A stretch of 64,000 bases of DNA from Microvirga zambiensis WSM3693 (lineage in GTDB: Bacteria > Pseudomonadota > Alphaproteobacteria > Rhizobiales > Beijerinckiaceae): positions 1 to 64,000 of the forward strand of contig NZ_JAERQD010000002.1 in assembly GCF_016735695.1 (NCBI RefSeq). Direction: 5' to 3'. The notes below the pieces were generated by a model. It was not told where the DNA came from and searched no databases. It was given only the letters and a program-made list of their open reading frames with translations. The position numbers and the translations under genes are program-made. Below are positions 17,091 through 25,357 of this stretch, piece by piece. The first letter of the stretch is position 1. Every line of letters begins with the position of its first letter.

Positions 17091-18238
17091 GAGGCCAGCA
17101 TGGCGCCGTAGAGACGCTTGACGCCTTCCATCACGTCGCGCTCGGTGAAGCCGTCGAGCACGCGGGCACGAGCGGCCCCGCCCATGCGGGCGACGAGATC
17201 CGGCTGACGGGAGAGGTCCAGGAGCGCCTCGGCGAGGCTTGCCGCGTCGCCGGCGGGAACGAGACGTCCTTCCATCCCATCCCGCACCAGGGCGCGGCAG
17301 CCGGGCACGTCCGTGGTGACGATGGCCCGGCCGCAGGCGGCGGCCTCCAGCAGCGTCCGCGGCAGGCCCTCGCCGCCGCGGGAGGGCAGGCAGGCCAGGT
17401 GATGGTCCCGCCAGACGGCCGGAATGTCGTGCGTCCTGCCGTGCCAGGCGATGCCGGGCTCGTCGCCCCAGGCCTTCAAGGTCTCCTCGGGGATGGATTT
17501 CGGATTGTCGGGGTCCGGCGCGCCGAAGAGGGACAGCTCGATGGCGGCCCCTTTTCTCCGCAGGCTGCGGACCGCCTCGACGGCTACGTCGATCCCCTTC
17601 GACCAGAGCATACGGGCGACGATGGCGACCTTGAGCGGCGGTTGCGGGGGCAGGGGAAGGGGCTCCAGGGCTTCGGGATCGATGCCGGCTCCACCGAGGA
17701 TGACGACCTTGTCGCTCGAGGGATCGAGGCCGAGGAGCTTCGGATCGTCCGGGTTTTCGAAGACGTAGCGGGTCTGGCGGGTCTCCAGGCCGCGCACGAG
17801 GAGGCGGACGGTCCGCTGGGCGAGCTTTGCGATCCGGTCCGTGCGGGCGCCGAGAAAGCCGAGGCCGGTCAGGGCATAGACCCGCCTGTGCACCCCCACC
17901 ATGCTCGCCGCAAAGCCGCCGACGAGGATGCTGCGAAGGGCAATGCAATGGACCAGATCGGCCTTCTCCCGCCGGAGGATGGCGGCGAGATCTCCGGTCT
18001 TCAGCCCCGTCGTGATCGGGTTCAGGCTGCGCCGGTCGGCCTCGAAGGGAATGACCTTGGCGCCGGTCGCCTCGATCGCCTCCCGGTGCGCGCGCACCCG
18101 CGTGACCACCGCCACCGCGAGCCCGAGCTCGCGGGCCGCCCGGGCCATGGGCAGGAAGTGGGAGGCGAAGAACCAGTCTTCGGTGACGACGAAAACGAGC
18201 TTGCGGCCTTGGACGTCAGGCAGGGACAAGGAAGACAA
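17087..18238 (-). CDS. Glycosyltransferase family 4
   Basis: 383 residues, GT-B fold. An N-terminal acceptor domain starts RKLVFVVTEDWFFASHFLPM. The C-terminal nucleotide-sugar domain has VAIVARMLWSKGIDVAVEAV and the E-x7-E region GLPRTLLEAAACGRAIVTTDVPG. It is likely to add a sugar to a polysaccharide or lipid acceptor, which is not determinable. The frame has no ATG near its start; TTG 18238 is used, with no clear ribosome site, so the start is uncertain. It is coupled to the methyltransferase downstream by a 4-bp overlap. Confidence 0.85.
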   Translation of the reverse strand: MSSLSLPDVQGRKLVFVVTEDWFFASHFLPMARAARELGLAVAVVTRVRAHREAIEATGAKVIPFEADRRSLNPITTGLKTGDLAAILRREKADLVHCIALRSILVGGFAASMVGVHRRVYALTGLGFLGARTDRIAKLAQRTVRLLVRGLETRQTRYVFENPDDPKLLGLDPSSDKVVILGGAGIDPEALEPLPLPPQPPLKVAIVARMLWSKGIDVAVEAVRSLRRKGAAIELSLFGAPDPDNPKSIPEETLKAWGDEPGIAWHGRTHDIPAVWRDHHLACLPSRGGEGLPRTLLEAAACGRAIVTTDVPGCRALVRDGMEGRLVPAGDAASLAEALLDLSRQPDLVARMGGAARARVLDGFTERDVMEGVKRLYGAMLAS

Positions 18239-18350
18239 TGGATAATCCGGGTGAAACGGTTACGCAGTATTAACCTCGGCATGGGGCGAAAGGGAACTCC
18301 CCGCGCTTCGCGCCCGTTGCCGTCGTCTTAAGATATGGGAGAAATCACCT

Positions 18351-18671
18351 ATGGAGGATTGGCTGCCGACGCTTCTGGCGACGATTGCCGGCACCCTCTC
18401 CACGTCGAGTTTCGTCCCGCAGGTGGTGAAGGCCTGGCGGGAGCGCGATACGCGGGCGATCTCCATGCATATGTACGTGGTCACCGTCACCGCCCTCACG
18501 CTCTGGGCAATCTACGGGTACCTGATCGGGAGTTGGCCCGTGGTGATCTTCAACCTCATCAGCGTGTTCCTGAGCGGCACCATTCTCGTGTTCACGATTC
18601 GCAACGAGCGGCGGCGTCGAAACCGCGCGGGGCAGCAGCATAGGGAACCGGGGATGGCGCGCCACGGTTGA
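18351..18671 (+). CDS. SemiSWEET-type small sugar transporter
   Basis: 106 residues. Three membrane helices (about 5-25, 40-60 and 65-85) form a single MtN3/PQ-loop unit that works as a dimer. The PQ motif is in STSSFVPQVVKAWRERDT, followed by MYVVTVTALTLWAIYG. SemiSWEETs facilitate sugar diffusion; the substrate is unknown. The start is ATG 18351, with GGGAGA upstream. The last 20 residues are basic and disordered. It is divergent from the glycosyltransferase and 27 bp ahead of the topoisomerase IB locus. Confidence 0.88.
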   Translation: MEDWLPTLLATIAGTLSTSSFVPQVVKAWRERDTRAISMHMYVVTVTALTLWAIYGYLIGSWPVVIFNLISVFLSGTILVFTIRNERRRRNRAGQQHREPGMARHG

Positions 18672-18698
18672 CGTTCTGCTTTTCATCCAAGGCTTCGC

Positions 18699-19870
18699 AT
18701 GCTCCTGGAACCGAACGCCGCCACCGAGACCATCGTCGATCCGCGTGATGCCGCCGAAACGGCGGGCCTCGTTTACGTCTCCGACGAGGGGCCGGGCATC
18801 CGCCGCCGGAAATCCGGCAAGGGCTTCACCTATACCAAGCCTGACGGCACGAAGGTCGCCGACAAGGCGGTGCTGGAGCGCATCAGGTCGCTCGCCATCC
18901 CGCCCGCCTACACGGATGTGTGGATCTGCCCGAGGGCCAACGGCCATATCCAGGCGACCGGGCGCGATGCCAAGGGCCGCAAGCAGTACCGCTACCATCC
19001 GGCCTTTCGGGAGGTTCGCGAGAGCACGAAATACGAGCACATGCTCGAATTCGCGCAAGGCCTGCCGGCGATCCGCAAGACCATCGACGAGCACATGAGC
19101 CTGCGCGGGCTGCCTCGGGAGAAAGTGCTGGCGACGTGGTTAATCTGCTCGAGAACACCCTGATCCGCGTCGGCAATTCCGATTACGTGAAGCAGAACAA
19201 AAGCTACGGACTCACCACTCTGCGCGATCCTCATGTGAAGGTGGAAGGCGGCGAGCTGCGCTTCCAGTTCAAGGGCAAGAGCGGCAAGACCTGGAAGTTG
19301 CAGGTCAAGGACCGGCGCATCGCCAGGATCGTCAAGGCCTGCCAGGACCTGCCGGGCCAGGATCTGTTCCAGTATATCGACGAGGGCGGCGAGCGCCAGT
19401 CGATCGATTCGGCCGACGTGAATGCCTATCTGAAGGAGATCACCGGGCGCGACATCACCGCCAAGGATTTCCGCACCTGGGCCGGCACCGTGCTGGCGGC
19501 GCTCGCCCTGTCGGAATTCGAGGAATTCGACAATCAGGCCAAGGCCAAGAAGAACATCCGCGACGCCATCGAGACGGTCGCCTCGCGCCTCGGCAACACG
19601 CCGAGCATCTGCCGCAAGTGCTATGTACATCCCGAGGTCTTCGCCTGCTATCTCGACGGCGGCCTGCTTCTCGACGTCAAGGAGAAGATCGAGACGCAGC
19701 TGCGCGAGGATCTGTCTTCCCTCAAGCCCGAAGAGGCGGCGGTGCTGAGCCTGCTGCAGGAGCGCCTCTCACGGGAGGTGGAGAAGCAGGCGGAGAGGAA
19801 GCCGGCGAAGAAGCGTCGTGCGTCGAGGGGCGCGAAGCAGGACAAGGGGCAACCCGAGATGCGGGCTTAA
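18699..19870 (+). pseudogene. DNA topoisomerase IB, disrupted by a frameshift
   Basis: The two halves of a poxvirus-like type IB topoisomerase lie in different frames. The first frame (18699-19163) carries the N-terminal domain (GKGFTYTKPDGT, PPAYTDVWICP, YRYHPAFREVRESTKYEHM) and goes off-family at codon 147. The second frame resumes exactly there with VVNLLENTLIRVGN and runs to 19870, including KGKSGKTW, FRTWAGTVLAALAL and the active-site tyrosine in ICRKCYVHPEVF. Comparison with the expected LATVVNLLE shows one missing base at about 19135-19138. Everything else is intact, so this is a recent mutation or a base-calling error. The N-terminal product alone would be inactive. Confidence 0.88.
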
Positions 19871-19884
19871 GGCATTGCGGCGAG

Positions 19885-20030
19885 GCGTGCTGCGAATTCA
19901 TTCGGTGTGATTCCCGGCCGGAGCGGAGGGGAAGGGAATCCATAGCGCCCCGATTGACCCTGGATCGCCCCTTCCCGGTCCTGCGGACCGCAGGGGATGA
20001 CACCCTGTTCTCGTCCGCTTGACCTGAGAT
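19885..20030. repeat. Intergenic palindromic element
   Basis: The gap between the topoisomerase locus and the next gene contains GATTCCC...GGGAATC arms (about 19910-19941) around GCC/GGAGCGG-type hairpins. CCCCTTCCC and a CCTGCGGACCGCAGG palindrome follow. No coding potential is convincing. It belongs to the same class of dispersed repeat as the 50.5-kb cluster. Confidence 0.5.
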
Positions 20031-20081
20031 CGCTGGCGTGATCCATCGCGCTTACCGAAATCGACGGTGAAAGGTGTTTCG

Positions 20082-20420
20082 ATGAGGGCCGTCGCGATCG
20101 GCGTGTTCGCGGTGACTTGCGCCATCATGAGCGCATCGGGGTCATCGCTTGCCCAGGACCAGCCATCGCAGAGCTGGCCCGAGGTGAAATGCGCTCGCTA
20201 CAAGAAGGCTTGGAGCGATGCGCTCGCGCGGCTTGGCACGAATGGCTTGAGTCAGGATTTTCTCGACCGTCACGAAGCCTTTCTCGGCTCCGGCTGCACG
20301 GTGCAGGGCAATGTCTGCCCGCGCTCCGAGGAGGAACTCGGTCTCGCCAACATGATGGTGGTGGCTGCCATGAATGCCGGTACCGCAAGCACCTTTCCGC
20401 CCTTCGCCTGTCGCAAGTGA
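20082..20420 (+). CDS. Small secreted cysteine-containing protein, unknown function
   Basis: 112 residues. A clear signal peptide (about 1-25: AVAIGVFAVTCAIMSASGSS, cleavage near LAQD) is followed by about 87 mature residues. These hold four cysteines (in VKCARYKKAW, GSGCTVQ, NVCPRSEEE and FACRK), which could form two disulfides in the periplasm. I do not recognise the family. ATG 20082 is preferred over a GTG at 20067 because AAAGGTG lies at a good distance. It stands alone, 84 bp before the metallo-hydrolase gene, and may share a transcript with it. Confidence 0.7.
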   Translation: MRAVAIGVFAVTCAIMSASGSSLAQDQPSQSWPEVKCARYKKAWSDALARLGTNGLSQDFLDRHEAFLGSGCTVQGNVCPRSEEELGLANMMVVAAMNAGTASTFPPFACRK

Positions 20421-20504
20421 CCGTCGCTGAGGCCGGCTGCATCTCGAACATTTCCTTTCTCCTCGCGTTAGGGCTTCATTCCCGTCCATCAGGGAGGCTC
20501 GTCC

Positions 20505-21383
20505 ATGCGCATCCACCATCTCAATTGCGGCTGCATGTGTCCGGTGGGAGGACGATTTTGGGATGGAGTGAGCCCCGGGCTGAGCGCGCATCTGGTCTGC
20601 CATTGCCTGCTCATTGAGACGGACAGCAGCGGGCTCGTTCTCATCGATACGGGATTCGGCGAGCGCGACGTGGAAGATCCCTATGGGCGCATGAGCCCGC
20701 TCTTCGTTCACGTCAACCGCATTCAGCTGGAGCATCGCTATACGGCGCTGGCGCAGGTGAGGAAACTCGGCATCTCGCCACGCGATGTGCGTCATATCGT
20801 GCTGACCCATCTCGATTTCGATCATGCGGGCGGCCTGGAGGACTTTCCGGAAGCGACCGTTCACATTCTGCGTGCCGAGATTGAGGAGGCGGAGGTGCGG
20901 CACGGCTTCATCCATCGCCGCCGCTATCGTCCAGAGCAGTGGGACGGAGTGCGGAATTGGCGCTTCTACGATCCGACTGGAGAGAGGTGGTTCGGATTCG
21001 GATCGGTGCGCGATCTCGACGGCCTGCCGCCCGAAATCCTGATGATCCCGCTGCCCGGCCACACGATGGGGCATGCCGGCATCGCCATCGACATGCCGAA
21101 GGGATGGCTGCTCAATGCGGGCGATGCCTATTTCCATCGGCATGAGATGGATGAGAGCCCCTCCTGCCCGCCCGGTCTTCTCGCCTATCAGCGGATGATG
21201 CAGGAAAACGGCGCGATGCGTCGTCACAACCAGGATCGGCTGCGCGATCTGGCCAACGATCCTGCCGGCGAGGTGAAGATCTTCTGCAGCCATGATCCGA
21301 TCGAGCTCGAAGCCTTGCAGCGCCTCAGTCATGGCTGGCATCCGCTTTACTCGGAATATAGTCCGCAGAACCATCCCCGCTAG
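20505..21383 (+). CDS. Metallo-beta-lactamase-fold hydrolase, AHL-lactonase-like
   Basis: 292 residues. The metal-binding HxDxDH motif is in THLDFDHAGG, with further ligands in PGHTMGHAG, NAGDAYFH and FCSHDP. NCGCMCPVGG at the N-terminus and LIDTGFGE, followed by HLDFDHAGGL, resemble the AttM/AiiB branch of N-acyl-homoserine lactonases. Many members of this branch hydrolyse other lactones, so quorum quenching is only possible. No signal peptide is visible, so it is probably cytosolic. AGGGAGG gives a strong ribosome site before ATG 20505. No luxI or luxR gene is nearby. Confidence 0.8.
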   Translation: MRIHHLNCGCMCPVGGRFWDGVSPGLSAHLVCHCLLIETDSSGLVLIDTGFGERDVEDPYGRMSPLFVHVNRIQLEHRYTALAQVRKLGISPRDVRHIVLTHLDFDHAGGLEDFPEATVHILRAEIEEAEVRHGFIHRRRYRPEQWDGVRNWRFYDPTGERWFGFGSVRDLDGLPPEILMIPLPGHTMGHAGIAIDMPKGWLLNAGDAYFHRHEMDESPSCPPGLLAYQRMMQENGAMRRHNQDRLRDLANDPAGEVKIFCSHDPIELEALQRLSHGWHPLYSEYSPQNHPR

Positions 21384-21454
21384 GATCCCAGCCCCTGGTC
21401 CTGCCTCGATGATGCCCTAAAAGCAGGAGGGTATGTCGATAAGGGGAAGCGGAT

Positions 21455-22891
21455 ATGGAATTCGATGCCCTGATGCTCTCGCGCATCCAATTCGCGTTCA
21501 CGATCGCCTTTCACATCATCTTTCCCGCTTTCACCATCGGCCTCGCCAGCTGGCTCGCCGCTCTGGAATTCAACTGGCTGCGCACCGGCGATCCGCTCTA
21601 CCGCAATCTCTTCCGGTTCTGGGTCAAGGTGTTCGCGGTGTCCTTCGGCCTCGGCGTGGTGTCGGGCATCGTCATGAGCTACCAGTTCGGCACCAACTGG
21701 TCGCGGTTCTCAGAGTTCACGGGCAACGTGCTCGGGCCCGTCATCGCGTACGAGGTGATCACCGCCTTCTTCCTCGAGGCGGCCTTTCTCGGCATCATGC
21801 TCTTCGGCTGGGAGAGGGTCGGCGACCGGCTGCATTTCTTCGCTACCTGCATGGTCGCCCTGGGCACGTTGATTTCCGCGTTCTGGATTCTCTCGGCCAA
21901 TTCCTGGATGCAGACGCCGGACGGCTTCGCCATCGAGAACGGCAAGGCGGTGCCCGTCGACTGGTTCAAGGTCGTCTTCAACCCGTCCTTCCCGTTGCGC
22001 TATGCGCATATGGTGATGGGCTGCTACCTAACGACGGCCTTCGCGGTCGCCGGCATGTCGGCCTGGATGCTCCTGCGCCATCCGCACGATGCGCCGGCGA
22101 TAAAGCTCGCAGCCTCGCGGCGCTCCCTGTCGATGGCCTTGTGGTTCGCCACCATCTTCGTGCCGGTCCAGATTCTCATCGGCGATCTGCACGGTCTCGG
22201 CGTGCTGAAATACCAGCCGACCAAGCTCGCGGCGATCGAAGGCAACTGGGACCGCATGGACAACATGCCCCTTCGCCTCTTCGCCCTTCCCGACGAGGTG
22301 GCGGAGACGAACCGTTACGAGATCGCGATCCCGAAGATCGGCAGCTGGGTTCTGACGCATGCCTTCGACGGTGTCGTGCCGGGCTTGAAGGACGTGCCGC
22401 CGGACGAGCGCCCGCCGGTCTGGCCGGTCTTCTTCTCGTTCCGCATCATGGTCGGCATCGGCTTTGCGATGCTGGGCATCGGATTGTGGAGCCTGTACCT
22501 GCGCTGGAAGGGCAGGCTGTTCACCGACAGAACCTTCCTGACCGCCGCCATGATCATGACTCCCTCGGGCTTCGGCGCCGTGCTCTTCGGCTGGTTCGTC
22601 GCAGAGATCGGCCGTCAGCCCTACGTGGTCTACGGGCACTTGCGCACCGCCGATGCGGTCTCGCCCGTCACTGCCGGTGCGGTGACCGCATCGCTTCTCA
22701 TCTTCATCGTCGTCTACGCCTTCGTGTTCGGTTTCGGTTCCTATTATCTCGCAAAGCTCCTGCGGCGCGGGCCCGATCCGGTCGAGGACATTCGCGGCGA
22801 GGATCTGCACAGAAAACCGAAGCGTCCCTTCTCGGCGGCGGACGAGGGGTTCGATGGCGGATCGGGTCGCAAGGCGCTGCCCGTGCGCTAG
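21455..22891 (+). CDS. cydA: Cytochrome bd ubiquinol oxidase subunit I (CioA type)
   Basis: 478 residues. The haem-carrying quinol oxidase subunit of a bd-type terminal oxidase in the inner membrane. The N-terminus LSRIQFAFTIAFHIIFPAFT carries the axial histidine ligand, and SYQFGTNWSRFS and WILSANSWMQTP are also highly conserved. The Q-loop is short, as in cyanide-insensitive CioA rather than the long E. coli type. The start is ATG 21455. cydB follows 12 bp later, and a 39-codon third gene overlaps cydB, so all three form one operon. Confidence 0.95.
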   Translation: MEFDALMLSRIQFAFTIAFHIIFPAFTIGLASWLAALEFNWLRTGDPLYRNLFRFWVKVFAVSFGLGVVSGIVMSYQFGTNWSRFSEFTGNVLGPVIAYEVITAFFLEAAFLGIMLFGWERVGDRLHFFATCMVALGTLISAFWILSANSWMQTPDGFAIENGKAVPVDWFKVVFNPSFPLRYAHMVMGCYLTTAFAVAGMSAWMLLRHPHDAPAIKLAASRRSLSMALWFATIFVPVQILIGDLHGLGVLKYQPTKLAAIEGNWDRMDNMPLRLFALPDEVAETNRYEIAIPKIGSWVLTHAFDGVVPGLKDVPPDERPPVWPVFFSFRIMVGIGFAMLGIGLWSLYLRWKGRLFTDRTFLTAAMIMTPSGFGAVLFGWFVAEIGRQPYVVYGHLRTADAVSPVTAGAVTASLLIFIVVYAFVFGFGSYYLAKLLRRGPDPVEDIRGEDLHRKPKRPFSAADEGFDGGSGRKALPVR

Positions 22892-22903
22892 GAGGGTCAA
22901 GAG

Positions 22904-23953
22904 ATGTTCGGATTCGGAATGGAATACGAGGGCCTCGCCTTCTGGCTGCCGCTGATCTGGGCGGGGCTGATCGCGGTGGCGGTGGCCATGTACGTCATCG
23001 CCGATGGTTTCGATCTCGGCATCGGCATTCTCTTCAAGGCGGCGGGCAGCGAGAACTGGCGCGACCGCATGATGTTCTCCGTCGCGCCGATCTGGGACGG
23101 CAACGAGACCTGGCTGGTCCTGGGCGGCGGCGGTCTCTTCGCGGTGTTCCACATCGCCTATGCGGTGCTCATGCCGGCGCTCTACGTGCCGATCATCCTC
23201 ATGCTCGTCGCCCTCATCTTCCGCGGCGTCGCCTTCGAGTTCCGCTTCAAGGCGGAGCGCTCGAAATTCTTGTGGGACAACGCCTTCTTCTTCGGCTCGC
23301 TGCTTGCGACCTTCTTCCAGGGCATGGTGCTCGGCGCCTTCGTGCAGGGCTTTGCAACCGACGGACGCCAGTTCACCGGCGACACCTTCGATTTCCTCAC
23401 GCCCTTCAGCGTGGTCACGGGCCTCAGCCTGATCTGCGGCTACGGATTGCTCGGCGCCACCTGGTGCGTGATGAAGACGACGGGCGAACTTGAGATCTGG
23501 GCACGGCGCATGGCCTTGCGCTTTCTCGTCGCCACAGTGATCGCCATGGGCGTCGTGTCGGTGTGGGTGCCGTTCCTCGGCCGCCAGATCGAGACGCGCT
23601 GGTTCACCTGGCCCAACATCGCCTTCCTCGCCCCGATCCCGCTGATCACGGCCTATGTGGCCTACCGCCTTCTCCGCGATCTGGATGACGGGCGGCACGT
23701 GCGTCCGTTCTTCCTGGCGATCGCCCTGTTCCTGCTCGGCTATCTCGGCCTCGGCGTCAGCCTGTTCCCCTTCCTCGTGCCGCCGAATCTTACGATCTGG
23801 GACACGGCGAACACGGTGAATTCGCAGCTCTTCGCTCTGGTGGGCTTCGCCATCGTCCTGCCGATCACCTTCGCCTACACCGCCTATTCCTACTACGTCT
23901 TCCGCGGCAAGGTGGCGGAGGAGATTTCCGGCGGCGGCTACGGGTATCATTGA
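22904..23953 (+). CDS. cydB: Cytochrome bd ubiquinol oxidase subunit II (CioB type)
   Basis: 349 residues. The structural partner of CydA with about nine membrane helices. The family start LPLIWAGLIAVAVAMYVIAD, with GFDLGIGIL and then PIWDGNETWLVLGGGGLFAV, is diagnostic. GGAGGG lies just upstream of ATG 22904. Its stop shares bases with the start of the small third subunit (TGATG). No cydDC export genes occur in this window. Confidence 0.96.
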   Translation: MFGFGMEYEGLAFWLPLIWAGLIAVAVAMYVIADGFDLGIGILFKAAGSENWRDRMMFSVAPIWDGNETWLVLGGGGLFAVFHIAYAVLMPALYVPIILMLVALIFRGVAFEFRFKAERSKFLWDNAFFFGSLLATFFQGMVLGAFVQGFATDGRQFTGDTFDFLTPFSVVTGLSLICGYGLLGATWCVMKTTGELEIWARRMALRFLVATVIAMGVVSVWVPFLGRQIETRWFTWPNIAFLAPIPLITAYVAYRLLRDLDDGRHVRPFFLAIALFLLGYLGLGVSLFPFLVPPNLTIWDTANTVNSQLFALVGFAIVLPITFAYTAYSYYVFRGKVAEEISGGGYGYH

Positions 23954-24072
23954 TGGCGGCTGAGACGCAGAATCGCTCGAAACGGCTTCTCTGGTTCGTG
24001 TTCATGTACATCGCGAGCCTCGCGGTCTTTGCGGGGCTCGTCTATGGCCTGCGGGCGATCATTCCGCGATGA
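23953..24072 (+). CDS. Small cytochrome bd accessory subunit (DUF2474/CydX-like)
   Basis: 39 residues, beginning MAAETQNRSKRLLWFVFMYI. A basic N-terminus is followed by one membrane helix with a Trp-Phe start and a short GLVYGLRAIIPR end. The pattern and position match the DUF2474 proteins that follow CioAB operons and play the CydX role of stabilising the oxidase. The ATG overlaps the cydB stop (TGATG), so it is translationally coupled. The gene is short enough to be missed by automatic callers. It ends 4 bp from the convergent coiled-coil gene. Confidence 0.85.
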   Translation: MAAETQNRSKRLLWFVFMYIASLAVFAGLVYGLRAIIPR

Positions 24073-24076
24073 GGAT

Positions 24077-24958
24077 TTACCGGTAGGTGCCGATGAAGCC
24101 CTTGTCGGTGACGACGACCCAGCGGGCGCCGCGGCGCTCGATGCCTTCGATCCGTCCGACGCCGGGAAGCATGCCGCCCGGCATGACCTCGTAGAGGCGG
24201 CGGTTGCGGTTCTCCACGAGGGCCGCGCCGTTATAGACCTCGCGCAGCACCCAGCCGTCGACGGGTTCGCTCTTCGTCGGTTCGCTTTTGGCCGGCTTGG
24301 GGGCAGGGGCCTCCTCGCGCAAAGCGGCCTCCGTCGGCGCGGGAGCGGCAGGGGAGGGGGCAGCCGCTGCAGCCGGTGCGGTCAGTTTGGTGTTCAATCC
24401 TGCGATGGTCGTCAGGATCTGGGTTTCCATGCGGTCGAGGCGGCCTTCCAGGGCGGTCAGCTTTTTATCGGGCTCCTGCAGGCTGATCGTCAGGCGCTCG
24501 ACCTTGTCGGTCAGTTTCGTCTGCTCGGACGCGGAGGCCGTGGAGGAGGTGTGCTCGACGTCCTTGTAGGCGACGACCGTCTGCCGCAGCGCGCCGAGTT
24601 CCGTGCTCAGCCGCTCCAGAATTTCCTGGCTGCGGGCCGTCTCGGCTTCGAGCTGCCGGATCACGTCCTTATTGGCGAGCGTCCCCATATAGGAGGCCGA
24701 CCAGCCGGCGCCGACCAGCACGAGCGCCACGGCCGCCTGGCTCAGCAGCCCGATCGGAAATGTCCGTTTGCGGGTTGCAATCGGTTCCTCGGCCGCCACA
24801 TGAGGGGAGGACGCAGGCTTGAGGCCGAGCTTCGCGCTTTTGACGGCCTCTTCCAGAGCTGCACTCGCACCGGAAGCGATCCGGATGCCGCCGGCGGATG
24901 ATTCGCCCGCCGGTTTTGCTGCTTCGCTGCGGGCCTGAGAACTTAGGCTGATGTCCAT
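24077..24958 (-). CDS. Single-pass membrane protein with coiled coil, unknown function
   Basis: 293 residues. A cytoplasmic N-terminal stretch of about 65 residues precedes one membrane helix (about 68-92, IGLLSQAAVALVLVGAGWSA). A periplasmic heptad-rich region (about 95-190) follows, then an Ala/Pro linker. A C-terminal domain of about 65 residues (VDGWVLREVYNGAALVENRN and VVTDKGFIGTYR) resembles small SH3-like or beta-barrel repeats, but I cannot name it. It is divergent from the type I secretion pair across a 400-bp regulatory gap, so a joint role in secretion or the envelope is possible. The start is ATG 24958. Confidence 0.75.
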   Translation of the reverse strand: MDISLSSQARSEAAKPAGESSAGGIRIASGASAALEEAVKSAKLGLKPASSPHVAAEEPIATRKRTFPIGLLSQAAVALVLVGAGWSASYMGTLANKDVIRQLEAETARSQEILERLSTELGALRQTVVAYKDVEHTSSTASASEQTKLTDKVERLTISLQEPDKKLTALEGRLDRMETQILTTIAGLNTKLTAPAAAAAPSPAAPAPTEAALREEAPAPKPAKSEPTKSEPVDGWVLREVYNGAALVENRNRRLYEVMPGGMLPGVGRIEGIERRGARWVVVTDKGFIGTYR

Positions 24959-25357
24959 ATTCCGACCTCATTTTCAGGTCAGAGAGGATTAACCTTAAAT
25001 CTTTACCAAAGCGTTACATTTTGGGTGAGGTGCTTACGTTACATACCCTTCGGACGAAGGGGATTTCGCAAAGCGCTGCTTTTTTGAATCACCTTTTTGT
25101 TGACATAGTTACATATAATAGGGTTACAAAAGGTGGCGTAACGGAAAGCCGACCACCTTAGGGGCAACTCAATACCCATAAGAGTGCTGAGAAACCTGGC
25201 CTCCCAGGACTAACTATAACGAGATACTCTTGTGGGGCCGCCAGCCCGACATCGCAGCCATCGCCAGATGGCAACTGCTATGATAAGGTATAGCCTTGCA
25301 TAGTGGCTTTGAAATCATGATGGCGCCGGGCAACTGGCGAGCCTACGGAAAGACAAT
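24959..25357. promoter_or_regulatory. AT-richer divergent regulatory gap with repeated GTTACA and GGCAACT motifs
   Basis: About 400 bp without a gene. The left half has GTTACAT at 25013, 25038 and 25108 and GTTACA at 25123, all in the same orientation. The right half has GGCAACT at 25163, 25270 and 25329 plus several hairpins. A TTAACCTTAA sequence at about 24989 resembles part of a CtrA site but has the wrong spacing. No convincing -35/-10 pair was found. Confidence 0.5.
25175..25236 (+). other. Predicted structured 5' leader element
   Basis: CCCATAAGAGT (25175-25185) can pair with ACTCTTGTGGG (25226-25236), giving an 11-bp helix with one G-U. It encloses GCTGAGAAA and a second hairpin, CCTGG/CCAGG (25195-25208). 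A GCCATC/GATGGC hairpin lies at about 25258-25271. The element sits about 120 bp before the secretion ATPase start, in sense orientation, so it would be part of its mRNA leader. It does not match a riboswitch class I know. Confidence 0.4.

Noticed and set aside
16440..17948. Single long minus-strand frame joining the methyltransferase to a 280-residue extension
   Set aside because: The upstream part is antiphase to the glycosyltransferase gene, which has its own motifs. The methyltransferase begins at ATG 17090 with a 4-bp overlap.
22028..23950. Minus-strand open frame of 640 codons opposite cydAB
   Set aside because: cydA and cydB are unambiguous on the plus strand; the antisense product is a charged repeat-like chain.
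25100..25119. TTGACA and TATAAT as a sigma-70 promoter
   Set aside because: The spacing is 8 bases instead of 16-18, so they cannot act together.
25321..25357. c-di-GMP-I riboswitch upstream of the secretion ATPase
   Set aside because: GGGCAACT and ACGGAAAG faintly resemble its conserved blocks, but their order, spacing and the enclosing helix do not fit. The region before the start codon is too short.
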